Source: Oscillospiraceae bacterium
GTDB taxonomy: Bacteria > Bacillota > Clostridia > Oscillospirales > Oscillospiraceae
Direction: 5' to 3'
NCBI GenBank assembly: GCA_017440065.1
Contig: JAFSHY010000157.1
Location: forward strand, 1-43,055
Length of the DNA: 43,055 nucleotides
Part shown: in pieces, positions 1-7,833 of the stretch
Layout: each line of letters starts with the position of its first letter
Position numbering within the stretch: the first letter of the stretch is position 1
Program-made: the position numbers and the translations under genes
The notes under the pieces: model-generated
The model's database searches: none
What the model was told of the DNA's origin: nothing
What the model saw: the letters and a program-made list of their open reading frames with translations, nothing else

Positions 1-21
1 CCAGGGTTAGTCCGGTTACGC

Positions 22-53
22 TAAAACGAAACCTGGCATTGATCAACGCCAGG
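22..53 (-). terminator. Probable intrinsic terminator after the pilus operon
   Basis: On the minus strand a near-perfect palindrome (CCTGGC and GCCAGG arms around TTGATCAA, 32-53) is followed by the T-rich run TTTCGTTTT. It lies about 95 nt past the pilT stop codon, so it could end that transcript. A longer-range pairing (AAACGAAA at 71-78 read on the minus strand with TTTCGTTT at 24-31) encloses the hairpin. The 54-147 stretch shows no gene. Confidence 0.55.
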
Positions 54-147
54 CCTCGTAAGGTTTTAAATTTCGTTTCAGCACAATACCTTTGGGATCT
101 TGAACTTCATAAAGTGTTGCACTTAGTTTGACAAATCACTCTTTTAT

Positions 148-1203
148 TCAGTTCAGCTGGCGTCTTAGCTGTTCGGGATTGTCCGCCCGTTCCAGCGCAA
201 TGTCCTTTGTAATATGACCTTTGCGGTAAAGCTCCAGCAGCGCCTGATCCATGGTGTTCATACCTTCCGCACCGCCTGCGGCAATGGCATTGTTGATCTG
301 ATGGTTTTTGTTATCTCGGATCATGCTGCGGATGGCGCTGTTGACATGCATGATCTCAAAGGCGGGGATCATATCACCGTTGACACCGGGCAGCATCTGC
401 TGGGAAACCACGGTCTTCAGCACCATGGAGAGCATCATGCGGATCTGCGCCTGATGGGAAGCGGGGAAGCTGTCAATGATGCGGTCGATGGCATTGACGG
501 CGCCGTTGGTATGCAGCGTGGCAATGATCAGATGGCCTGTTTCAGCCGCGGTGATGGTGGTGCGGATCGTTTCGGGATCGCGCATTTCGCCCAGCAGAAT
601 GACGTCGGGAGCCTGACGCAGGCAGGCGCGAAGTGCAGATAAATAATCCGCCGTATCCACGGAGATCTCTCTCTGGCTGACGATGGAGCGGTGATTCCTG
701 TGCAGGAATTCAATGGGATCCTCCAGCGTGATGATATGGCAATCTCTTGTCTTGTTGATCTCATCGATGAGGCAGGCCTGCGTGGTGGACTTGCCGCTGC
801 CGGCCGTGCCGGTCATGAGGATCATGCCGTGACCCGTCTGCGCGAGATCCATGATCTTGCGGGGAATGTGAATGGCCTGCCAGTCCGGAATACTGAAGGA
901 AACAACACGCACGACCGCCGCCATGGAACCGCGCTGTCGATAGGCGTTGACGCGGAAACGGGCAAGACCGGGAATGGCAAAGGCGAAGTCATCGTCGCCA
1001 CGTTCCAGATAGGCATCCATGGGCCGTTCCGCCAGCGCGTAGATCTCCGTGATCAGCTCTTTGGTCTGGGGAGGAAGAAGGCGGTCTGCTCCGACGCTGC
1101 GGATGCGGCCTTCTTCCTTCTGGCTGACAGGGCCGCCTGCGATAATGAATACGTCCGAGGCTCTTCTGGCTACGGCTTGTTCTAAATATTCGAGAATTTT
1201 CAT
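148..1203 (-). CDS. pilT: Type IV pilus retraction ATPase PilT
   Basis: A hexameric cytoplasmic ATPase of the PilT/GspE superfamily that powers pilus retraction (twitching motility). The 351 residues match the usual PilT length. Visible motifs: Walker A GTAGSGKST (132-140), Asp box at ED 161-162, Walker B VILLGEMRD (from 201) and the His box ending ATLHTN (about 224-233). The start has an AGGAG Shine-Dalgarno. It is the last gene of a minus-strand operon with a PilC-like protein and prepilin-like proteins. No PilB assembly ATPase is present here, so a full pilus would need genes elsewhere; the ATPase could also serve another type IV filament system. The family call is firm; the retraction role is inferred from the family. 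Confidence 0.93.
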   Translation of the reverse strand: MKILEYLEQAVARRASDVFIIAGGPVSQKEEGRIRSVGADRLLPPQTKELITEIYALAERPMDAYLERGDDDFAFAIPGLARFRVNAYRQRGSMAAVVRVVSFSIPDWQAIHIPRKIMDLAQTGHGMILMTGTAGSGKSTTQACLIDEINKTRDCHIITLEDPIEFLHRNHRSIVSQREISVDTADYLSALRACLRQAPDVILLGEMRDPETIRTTITAAETGHLIIATLHTNGAVNAIDRIIDSFPASHQAQIRMMLSMVLKTVVSQQMLPGVNGDMIPAFEIMHVNSAIRSMIRDNKNHQINNAIAAGGAEGMNTMDQALLELYRKGHITKDIALERADNPEQLRRQLN

Positions 1204-1231
1204 AGTAAATGCTCCTGATTTACGGATTTCA

Positions 1232-1630
1232 TCAGCTGTTTCCGTCCCAAAGGTCGAGGCTTTCGTCTGCTTCCCACTGTCCCGTCGGCATTGCCTGCCA
1301 CCGCAGGATCTCCCAGTCTCCGCTCCGCACCTCTACAATCAAAGCCTGCGTGGAGGAAATGGGGCAGGTGTAAGATAGAATATCGCCGTTCTGCGTGACG
1401 CCTTCCGGCATTTCGCCTGTGCGAAGCTGCGCAAGGATCTCTTCCGCCTGCCTGTCAGCCGCGTAGTAGTCCGTCACGGCCTGCAGGCTGGTATCGGAAA
1501 GTCTGCGGTTCGCCTGCACGGTGCTGAGTCCCAAAAGGGCGAATACCGTCAGACACAGTACGGCAAAGATGATCAGCAGGGAACTGCCGCCGATGGCGGG
1601 AAAACGCATCTGCGCATGATCACGATTCAT
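1232..1630 (-). CDS. Small membrane-anchored protein of the pilus operon (prepilin-like)
   Basis: About 132 residues with one N-terminal hydrophobic helix (roughly residues 13-35, GGSSLLIIFAVLCLTVFALL) followed by an extracytoplasmic part, the layout of pilin-like or minor-pilin subunits. No family is recognised with certainty. The ATG at 1630 is preferred over one 33 nt upstream because AGGAGGAGATCC stands directly before it; the gene therefore begins just inside the end of its upstream neighbour (stop at 1620). It sits between pilT and another pilin-like gene, so a role as a minor filament subunit is likely by context. A classical G/E prepilin cleavage motif is not clear. Confidence 0.75.
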   Translation of the reverse strand: MNRDHAQMRFPAIGGSSLLIIFAVLCLTVFALLGLSTVQANRRLSDTSLQAVTDYYAADRQAEEILAQLRTGEMPEGVTQNGDILSYTCPISSTQALIVEVRSGDWEILRWQAMPTGQWEADESLDLWDGNS

Positions 1631-2042
1631 GGATCTCCTCCTGCCAGTAAACGGTGATTTCAAATATGGTTTCGGTTTCGTCGGCTGCCGTGATCCGCGC
1701 GCCGCCCAGGGCGGGGTGTTCCGTCGGCTGCGGCAGGATCAGAACGGTATAGGCTGCGTTTTCGGCTTCGATCGGCTGCCAGTTTGCATCATAGCGCAGC
1801 TGCCAGCCGTCTGCGGTCTCGCGGCCGCCCAAACGTTTGGAGATCTGCGCCGTATCACCGCGGTAAGCTTTCGCGATTTCCGCGGCATTCTGCACCGCTG
1901 CGGCAGCGTTGGCTTGCGTTTCGCATCGGCGGGAGACCTGAGCGGAATAAACGAACACCTGCAGGCAAAGGGCGGCAGCCAGCGCGAAGACCAGCAGCAT
2001 GATCAGCTGCTCCATCAGCGCAAGGGGTGCTTTGTTTTTCAT
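1620..2042 (-). CDS. Prepilin-like membrane protein of the pilus operon
   Basis: 140 residues starting MKNKAPLALMEQLIMLLVFA, with a Glu (residue 11) just before the hydrophobic segment, as in type IV prepilins where a Glu follows the peptidase site. The canonical Gly at -1 is replaced, so PilD-type processing is uncertain. The rest is a soluble domain rich in beta-forming residues. The start has a strong GAAGGAGG signal. It overlaps its upstream neighbour by 4 nt, so the two are probably translationally coupled. Function is inferred only from the hydrophobic N-terminus and position among pil genes. Confidence 0.75.
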   Translation of the reverse strand: MKNKAPLALMEQLIMLLVFALAAALCLQVFVYSAQVSRRCETQANAAAAVQNAAEIAKAYRGDTAQISKRLGGRETADGWQLRYDANWQPIEAENAAYTVLILPQPTEHPALGGARITAADETETIFEITVYWQEEIHES

Positions 2043-2518
2043 GCTTCCGAACCTCCTTCGCTGCGAAGATCCAGATAAACAGTTTTCGCTTCTTCCTCGG
2101 TCAGCTGAAGCTCCGCGCAGAGCAGAGAATCTTCCAGCGTCACCGAGAAGGATTCCGCCGGCAGGATCTTTTCACCGAACTCCAGCGGCAGGGAGATGCC
2201 CGCGGGACATAGCATTTCCCGCAGATAGCCGTCATAGCAATAGACCATCGTGCAGTATTCTGCGCCTTCGATCTCTTCCGTGAGGATGAGAACAGAGGTT
2301 CCCTCTGCTTCATCCGTGCGAACCGTACCGCGGCGATCTGCCTGTCTGACACGGGTCGCGAGATATTGTACGGCGGTTCTTTGGCTGTAGGTCTGCTGAT
2401 CACGGCTTGTCAGCTTCTGTACCGTATCCGCTCCGGAGAGCAGGATCAGAAGCACAGAGACCATGAACACGGCAAATACCAGCAGGACGAACACACCGGC
2501 TAAGTTATTTTTCTTCAT
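2039..2518 (-). CDS. DUF4860-like membrane-anchored protein of the pilus operon
   Basis: 159 residues with a single N-terminal transmembrane helix (about residues 7-28) and an extracytoplasmic domain with the segment TAVQYLATRVRQAD and a C-terminal strand-rich part. This resembles the clostridial DUF4860 family, found next to PilC/PilT genes; the match is from memory. GAGGGT precedes the ATG. The stop overlaps the next gene's start by 4 nt. A minor pilin or assembly accessory role is the best contextual guess. Confidence 0.72.
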   Translation of the reverse strand: MKKNNLAGVFVLLVFAVFMVSVLLILLSGADTVQKLTSRDQQTYSQRTAVQYLATRVRQADRRGTVRTDEAEGTSVLILTEEIEGAEYCTMVYCYDGYLREMLCPAGISLPLEFGEKILPAESFSVTLEDSLLCAELQLTEEEAKTVYLDLRSEGGSEA

Positions 2519-2528
2519 CAGCCGACCC

Positions 2529-2840
2529 TCATTTTTCGAGAACGGTTATATCTGGCATCAGATTTTCTGCAAAGATGGAATAGTTCACGATATAGTGATT
2601 TCTGTCGATCTGTACACCGTAATGCGATTCGAGATAGGCAAGATCGGGCGGGTACACGCCTTCCGCCGCATAGCAGGCCACGGCTGCCCGACGGAGGACA
2701 TCCTCCAAGCGCGCCTTGTCTTCTTCCGAATGACCCTGCGTCAGATTCGAAAGGCCGCCGAGGAAGCAGAGCATCAGCGCGATGGCCAACAGCGGCATCA
2801 GAATGCAGACGAGATAGTTTCGGATCTTATTCTTTTTCAT
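2529..2840 (-). CDS. Small single-pass membrane protein, pilin-like
   Basis: About 103 residues: a basic N-terminus (MKKNKIRN), one hydrophobic helix and a short extracytoplasmic part containing AVACYAAEGVYPPDLAYLES. That Tyr/Pro-rich arrangement resembles the helix-to-head junction of type II/IV pseudopilins. A GTG 9 nt upstream (2849) overlaps the pilC stop and is an alternative start; the ATG at 2840 has GGTGAG at a short spacing. The position directly after pilC suggests a filament subunit or assembly factor. No family assigned. Confidence 0.7.
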   Translation of the reverse strand: MKKNKIRNYLVCILMPLLAIALMLCFLGGLSNLTQGHSEEDKARLEDVLRRAAVACYAAEGVYPPDLAYLESHYGVQIDRNHYIVNYSIFAENLMPDITVLEK

Positions 2841-2845
2841 GGCGC

Positions 2846-3892
2846 TCACCCGATGGAACTCATGATGTTCATCAGCGGGAGCATCACAGAAAGCAGGATC
2901 ACGCCGACCATGCCGGAAGTGATCAGAACCAATGCGGGCTCCAGCTTGCTCACGAGGGCTTCCAGCGCATGGGAAGCTTCTTCCTGCATGCGGCGGGCAA
3001 TGTCATGCATCACGGTATCGCCGTTGCCGCTGCGCAGCGCAAGGGTCAGAAGACGGGCTGCGGCAGGGGAGAGGAGGCCGTTTTCCTCCAGTGCCTTGGA
3101 AAGATCTTCTCCTGCAAGCAGCTGCTCGCGGCAGCGGAGGCATCTCTGCTGCGCCTTGGGAATGTCCTGCAGTAGGGAAGCGGCCAGTTCGGCGGAATCC
3201 TCCACAGGCATACCGCTGCTGAAGCCCATGGCCAGCGCCTGCCCGAAGCGGGCGTTGTTCATCTTTTTGGCAATGCCGCGGTCACCCCAATGCTTTCGCC
3301 AAAGACCCGTGGCCCATTTGCGGAACCGGGTGTTCAGCGTAAAGAATGCGAAGAACAGCAGGAACGCAGCCAGAATGCCGCAAAGATACGGCATCGCGGC
3401 ATCGAGAAACCGGCCGATCATCAAAAGACCGCCGGCAATGCCGGTCAGACGTCCGCCGAGGGAAAGATAAATATCGTTGAATACGGGAAGCACCTTGCTG
3501 AGGAGAATGATGATCACGGAAAGCATCAGAACCAGCAGGATGACGGGATAGGTCAGAGAACTGATGACCTGCCGTTCGGTACGCTCCTTGTTTTCATAGT
3601 AAGCGGAAAGGGCGTTCAGCGTTTCTTCCAGCTTGCCGACTTCCTCGCCGACGCGCAGCAGACCCGTCAGATAGACGGGAAAACAGCCTGCCTCCTCAAA
3701 TGCGCGGAAGAGCATACTGCCCTGATCCACGGTTTTTGCCATGGAATCCAGCATTGCGTGAAGGGCAGGATCTTTTTCTTCTTCGGTCAGCAGGTAAAGT
3801 CCGTCGCCAATGCTGACGCCGGAATGCAGCAGCAGCGCCAGCTCACGGCATAAATCTGCCGTTTCCAGATTGGATAGAACCTTAGAACGCAT
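2846..3892 (-). CDS. pilC: PilC/GspF-type inner-membrane platform protein
   Basis: 348 residues of the T2SSF family. Such proteins form the inner-membrane platform on which the ATPase acts to build or retract a type IV filament. Two repeats of the F domain are visible, each with cytoplasmic helices and a hydrophobic segment (around VISSLTYPVILLVLMLSVII and near the C-terminus). The protein is somewhat shorter than typical PilC (about 400), with a reduced N-terminus. GGAG precedes the ATG. It lies 42 nt after the transglutaminase-like gene with no terminator between them, so they probably share a transcript. Confidence 0.88.
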   Translation of the reverse strand: MRSKVLSNLETADLCRELALLLHSGVSIGDGLYLLTEEEKDPALHAMLDSMAKTVDQGSMLFRAFEEAGCFPVYLTGLLRVGEEVGKLEETLNALSAYYENKERTERQVISSLTYPVILLVLMLSVIIILLSKVLPVFNDIYLSLGGRLTGIAGGLLMIGRFLDAAMPYLCGILAAFLLFFAFFTLNTRFRKWATGLWRKHWGDRGIAKKMNNARFGQALAMGFSSGMPVEDSAELAASLLQDIPKAQQRCLRCREQLLAGEDLSKALEENGLLSPAAARLLTLALRSGNGDTVMHDIARRMQEEASHALEALVSKLEPALVLITSGMVGVILLSVMLPLMNIMSSIG

Positions 3893-3934
3893 AAATCTGT
3901 CTCCAGTCTTTGGTACGTAATGAATGTGATTCGA

Positions 3935-5080
3935 TCAATAGAAATACTTTTCGGAGTAGTTGGTGCCGTTGCCGATGTACTGCATGATCTGATCGCTCTG
4001 ACCTGCGCTGGATGCAAAGGTGGGATCCAGACGCTGCCATGCAACGCCGTCAAAGAAGATCACGCCGTCGACCCAGCCGGTCTCTTCGGTCCATACGCTG
4101 ATCCAGGCGTGGTAGGCGCCGCTGGCATAACCGAATACCATTTTGCAGGGAATGCCCTGACTGCGCAGCATACCGGTCATCAGAGAGGCATAGTCAAAGC
4201 AGATGCCGGTCTTGGTTTCCATGATGGTATCCAAATCGGGAATGTAGCCGCTCTGTACAGTGGAAGCTTTGTAATTGTCATAGGTCAGTTCGGAAACCAC
4301 GTAGTTGTAGATCGCTTCCACCTTGCCCAAGGGGGCGCTGATGCCCTGAGTCAGCTCTCTTGCCTTTTCCACCGCAAGGCTGGACGCGGAATAGTTGACG
4401 TACTGGTTGGGACGAAGGAAGGGCGCGAACTCATCCGCCAGCGTAACGGTGTGGGAAGCGGCGGCAATGAGAGCATACTGATTGCCGGAGATATTTTCAA
4501 ACACCTTGAACTGGTAAGTGCCGTTGCCGATGGAAAGGGGGAAGACCGTCCATTCCTGCTTGGGCAGGTTGTAGGTATAGGTGGTGGAACCGGCAGTGAT
4601 CTGAACCTTCAGCTTTTTGGAGGTCTGACCGGGGTAGTAGATCATGATGTAACCGTCTTCGGTGTTGGAATAGTCGATGGTCACAATTCCGTTATCCGCC
4701 ACCAGTTCACCGGAAGCCACTGGCTCCAGAAGATCGGGAACGGCAGGCATCGGAGGCTCAGCCAGCAGCGCGACCTCCTGCTCGGGAACCGCAATCTGGA
4801 GCTTGACGACATCGACAAAGACCTCGGCCGGATCTTCGGGCAGCGATTCCTCCGGTGCGGGTTCTTCCTCCGCGGGATCATTCTCCGCGGGCTGAGGCGC
4901 AGGCTCCTGCGCGTCCTGATCCGTCACGGGAGCTTCCGCAGGCGCTTCGGGCGTGGTTGCCTCGGGAGAAGCTTCTGCCTGTGAGTCTTCGGTCGGCTCC
5001 AGCGGAACGACCTTGGCACCGCAGCCCGTAAGGGATAACAGTAATATGATAAAGCAGATCCATGCAGTAAATTTACGCAT
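3935..5080 (-). CDS. Transglutaminase-like domain lipoprotein
   Basis: 381 residues. The N-terminus is a lipoprotein signal with lipobox LTGC (Cys20), so it should be anchored on the outer face of the membrane. A long Glu/Pro/Ala-rich linker follows (about 25-95), then a beta-rich region and a C-terminal transglutaminase-like fold. The catalytic triad appears intact: Cys294 in TGICFDYA, His324 in AYHAWISV, Asp352 in RLDPTF. Bacterial members are mostly proteases or amidases of the papain-like superfamily rather than true cross-linkers, so activity is undecided. It has its own promoter and heads the pilus-type operon. It lies directly downstream of the thioester adhesin array. Confidence 0.88.
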   Translation of the reverse strand: MRKFTAWICFIILLLSLTGCGAKVVPLEPTEDSQAEASPEATTPEAPAEAPVTDQDAQEPAPQPAENDPAEEEPAPEESLPEDPAEVFVDVVKLQIAVPEQEVALLAEPPMPAVPDLLEPVASGELVADNGIVTIDYSNTEDGYIMIYYPGQTSKKLKVQITAGSTTYTYNLPKQEWTVFPLSIGNGTYQFKVFENISGNQYALIAAASHTVTLADEFAPFLRPNQYVNYSASSLAVEKARELTQGISAPLGKVEAIYNYVVSELTYDNYKASTVQSGYIPDLDTIMETKTGICFDYASLMTGMLRSQGIPCKMVFGYASGAYHAWISVWTEETGWVDGVIFFDGVAWQRLDPTFASSAGQSDQIMQYIGNGTNYSEKYFY

Positions 5081-5122
5081 TGAAAAAGCCTCCTGTTGCA
5101 GAAATATGCCGTTTCCGGCCTT

Positions 5123-5151
5123 ATTCTACAATATACCATTTTTTTGGGCAA
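5123..5151 (-). promoter_or_regulatory. Sigma-A-type promoter of the transglutaminase/pilus operon
   Basis: Read on the minus strand: TTGCCC (-35, 5146-5151), 17 nt, TAGAAT (-10, 5123-5128), about 35 nt ahead of the start codon at 5080. An AGGAGG Shine-Dalgarno follows. Confidence 0.65.
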
Positions 5152-5159
5152 AATAAAAG

Positions 5160-5190
5160 AGCAGAAGAATATTTCTGCTCTCTATTTTTT
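5160..5190. terminator. Bidirectional hairpin with U-tracts
   Basis: GAGCAGAA and TTCTGCTC arms around a 6-nt loop, with T-rich sequence on either side depending on the strand read (TCTATTTTTT on plus, TTTTATTTT on minus). On the minus strand it would be a second terminator after the first adhesin gene, upstream of the next promoter. Confidence 0.6.
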
Positions 5191-5211
5191 ACGCTTCGGT
5201 GATCAGCCCCA

Positions 5212-5247
5212 TAAAAAAGGAGCCGAAGCGATTTGCTTCAGCTCCTT
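5212..5247 (-). terminator. Intrinsic terminator of thioester adhesin gene 1
   Basis: Minus strand: AAGGAGCTGAAGC, loop AAATC, GCTTCGGCTCCTT, then a run of T residues. It begins 34 nt after the stop codon at 5281. Confidence 0.9.
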
Positions 5248-5280
5248 GGGTTTGAGGATCATATTTCTTTCTGAAGGATG

Positions 5281-7791
5281 TCAGAAAGTTTCATGCGCAT
5301 ACTTTTTGCTGCGGATCTTGACTGCGGTGAGAGCGAGACCTGCAACGAGAACGAGAGCGAACCAGATGAAGGTGTTGCTGCCGGTCTTGGGAGCATCGGC
5401 CAGAGGCACGGGCTCCTCTTCGATAACGATAGCATCATCCTCTTCCACGTTCACAACGAACACGGGAGGTTCGGGCTGATCTTCATCGGGAACAACGGGA
5501 GGATCTTCGGGATCTTCGGGTTCTTCTTCGATGTCAGCGGGGTCGTATTCGTCATGCCAATGGCGCTGAGCAACGACCTTGTTTTCTTCGTCCACAGAGA
5601 AGGAAACGGTAACGCCCATGGAAATATCCACTTCGCGTTCGCCCTGTGCGATACCGACCATGGTCTGAGAATCGTCGCGTCCGTCCACGGATTCATAGAC
5701 ATAAACGCCGTGTTCCAGATACTGGGTGCCTTCCAGACGGAGATCGAAGTTGAAATCCTTGTTCTCGCTGAGCTTCAGGCCGCTGATGGTGTAGCTGCCG
5801 TCCTCGTTGGGCGCAATGGTATCCCAGCTTTCGCCTTCTTCGTTGGTGCCGGCCAGACGTCTGACGACGGTCACTTCCTTGCCATCCATATCGGTGTACT
5901 TGAGCTGCATCAGCAGATCATCGTTGGGGCCGGGAATGAAGGCGAGGGTGAAGTTCATGGCGGTCTCATAGATGCCGTTGGTCACGGTATTGCCGTTTTC
6001 GTCGGTCACTTCCTCTTCATCGACCTTGTCACCCACGGTGAGGGACATATCTTCGATGAAGTTCTGCTCGTTGATGATGATGGTGGATTCCTCATCGGTA
6101 TCCAGATTGATCAGCCACAGATACAGGAAGTCAACTCTGGCGCTGCCGTAATCGTCCATGCATTCGCCGTTGGTGAACTTGCCGGTCTCATTGGCGTAAT
6201 GGTTCCACTTACGGCCATCGGGGTCGAGGATGATGGAGCCGTCCTTGCCGGTCTGTACGTTGTAGCTGCCGTTGGAGTAGCTCCAGATGGCGGCCTGTGT
6301 GGCAAGCAGGGCTTCACCTTCGGTCAGACCGTCGATGAGTTCCAACATGGACTTGGTTTCCATCACAGGATTGCCTTCCTCATCCAGAACAGGCTTGCCG
6401 TCTTCGCCGAGAACAGGGAACTCCATAGTGGTGTTTTCCATCTCGCCGTTGTTGATGGCGTCGCGCAGGTTCTGCTTCATCAGCTCGAGACTGCCCAGTT
6501 CGTATTCGCCGTTTTCATCGGGAATATCGCTGGTGCCCCAGTAGCCGTTCATCACGATGGAGCGGACATGATCCTGAGATTCCTCGCTGGCATAGTAGTC
6601 GCAGTCTTCCAGATTGGAGAAGGTGTACCACTTGCCCTTGTCTGCGCCGGTGAGCATGTCGCAGCAATAGCCGAAGACAGTGTTGCCGGCTTCGTCCATC
6701 AGCATGAAGGTGGTGGGGCGACTGCCGTTGTAATAGTCATAGGCAGGCATAAAGGTGATCTCCGCGGGAAGCTCGGTGGTGACATAGCCGTCAGCCACGG
6801 GCTTGCCGGTGGTCACGTCTTCGCCCTGTTTTCTTCTGATGCACTTGATGATGGGATCGCCGTTTTCATCCTTGGCATAGATGGGCTCGCCGTTCTCATC
6901 CAGCTTGACATTGCCGTTTTCGTCGAGTTCCTTTTCGTATTCGACATAGACGGCGGCAGTCCAGTAAATGCTGTGTTCGCCGGTACCGACATAGCGGAAA
7001 TCAGCGTCTTCGGGCATAATGCTGTTGCCGTTCTCGTCGACCCACTTGGAGGGGTCGCCGTTGCTCATGGAGAGCCAGTTGCGGTCGAACACACCGATCT
7101 TGCCGTAATTGTCATCCAGCTTGCCGTCGGACTTGTATACCGCATTGTCGGTCTCGTCGTAAACGGGGGCGACACCGATCAGACCGGAGGCTTCATCGGA
7201 GGAATTGCCGGTGGAGGAGTCGTGGATGGTGATTACGGCATCACTGGTGGTGACGGTAACTTCCTTTTCGACGGTCACGGTGGTTTCCGTGTAGTCGTAG
7301 ACCAGATCATCGTCGCCTTCCTTGACGTCGCCGGTCACAGTCGTGACGGTCTGCATATCACCGGAGGTGGTCTCTTCGCCGGGAATGATGCCCACAGTAA
7401 CATCCTTTACTTCGGGAGCTTCGATGCCTTCGGGGATCTCATCCCAGGTCAGAGTCTCGCCGCCGTCCTTTTCCCACTTTTCGGTGGTTTCGGTGGTGGC
7501 TCCGGAGGTGGTGGAAACGGTGGTCTCGGAGGACGTTTCGTGGTACTCGACGTTCGCACCGGTTTCATCGGTACCGGACTTCACGGTGTCGATGGTGACG
7601 GTCACTGTGGTGGTGTCTTCATCGACGGTGGTGGTCGTGGTAGTGGTGACGACGGTGGTAACGCCGCCCTCGGTGGTGGTTTCGGTGGAGGTGGTTTCTG
7701 TTACATCTGCTGCCAGAATCTGCATGGGTAATGCAGAAGCAAACATACACAGAACCAAACAAATGCTGATAATTCTTCTAAACTTTGCCAT
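5281..7791 (-). CDS. Cys-Gln thioester bond-forming surface protein, copy 1
   Basis: An 836-residue secreted surface protein. Order: signal peptide (1-28), Thr-rich stretch (about 30-110), thioester domain (TED/TQXA family) with Cys376 in GYCCD and Gln499 in ATQAAIW, a beta-rich domain, a Pro/Glu-rich stalk, APKTG (800-804), a hydrophobic helix and basic RSKK. TED proteins form an internal Cys-Gln thioester that can bind host or matrix amines covalently. The residue after the thioester Cys is also Cys, unlike the two paralogues. DENG-type repeats punctuate the pre-thioester region. The ATG at 7791 is chosen over an in-frame one 84 nt upstream because AAAGGAG precedes it and the signal peptide begins there; the upstream one lies in the riboswitch. 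Predicted to be controlled by c-di-GMP. Confidence 0.9.
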   Translation of the reverse strand: MAKFRRIISICLVLCMFASALPMQILAADVTETTSTETTTEGGVTTVVTTTTTTTVDEDTTTVTVTIDTVKSGTDETGANVEYHETSSETTVSTTSGATTETTEKWEKDGGETLTWDEIPEGIEAPEVKDVTVGIIPGEETTSGDMQTVTTVTGDVKEGDDDLVYDYTETTVTVEKEVTVTTSDAVITIHDSSTGNSSDEASGLIGVAPVYDETDNAVYKSDGKLDDNYGKIGVFDRNWLSMSNGDPSKWVDENGNSIMPEDADFRYVGTGEHSIYWTAAVYVEYEKELDENGNVKLDENGEPIYAKDENGDPIIKCIRRKQGEDVTTGKPVADGYVTTELPAEITFMPAYDYYNGSRPTTFMLMDEAGNTVFGYCCDMLTGADKGKWYTFSNLEDCDYYASEESQDHVRSIVMNGYWGTSDIPDENGEYELGSLELMKQNLRDAINNGEMENTTMEFPVLGEDGKPVLDEEGNPVMETKSMLELIDGLTEGEALLATQAAIWSYSNGSYNVQTGKDGSIILDPDGRKWNHYANETGKFTNGECMDDYGSARVDFLYLWLINLDTDEESTIIINEQNFIEDMSLTVGDKVDEEEVTDENGNTVTNGIYETAMNFTLAFIPGPNDDLLMQLKYTDMDGKEVTVVRRLAGTNEEGESWDTIAPNEDGSYTISGLKLSENKDFNFDLRLEGTQYLEHGVYVYESVDGRDDSQTMVGIAQGEREVDISMGVTVSFSVDEENKVVAQRHWHDEYDPADIEEEPEDPEDPPVVPDEDQPEPPVFVVNVEEDDAIVIEEEPVPLADAPKTGSNTFIWFALVLVAGLALTAVKIRSKKYAHETF

Positions 7792-7833
7792 TATTTCGTA
7801 CTCCTTTACTGTAATATTAAAAGGATCGAAATA
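7792..7833 (-). promoter_or_regulatory. Candidate translational expression platform, copy 1
   Basis: The 3' strand of riboswitch helix P1 (TATTTCG, plus 7827-7833) is complementary over 7 bp to CGAAATA (plus 7792-7798), which lies between the Shine-Dalgarno and the ATG. The two pairings cannot coexist. Ligand-stabilised P1 would leave the start site free, which predicts an ON switch. CCTTT/AAAGG in the linker could additionally mask the Shine-Dalgarno in this copy. Inferred by eye. Confidence 0.5.

Noticed and set aside
7571-7710. Repetitive ACC/ACG-rich segments that might look like a CRISPR or minisatellite
   Set aside because: They are in-frame Thr codons within the adhesin N-termini; no regular repeat-spacer pattern exists.
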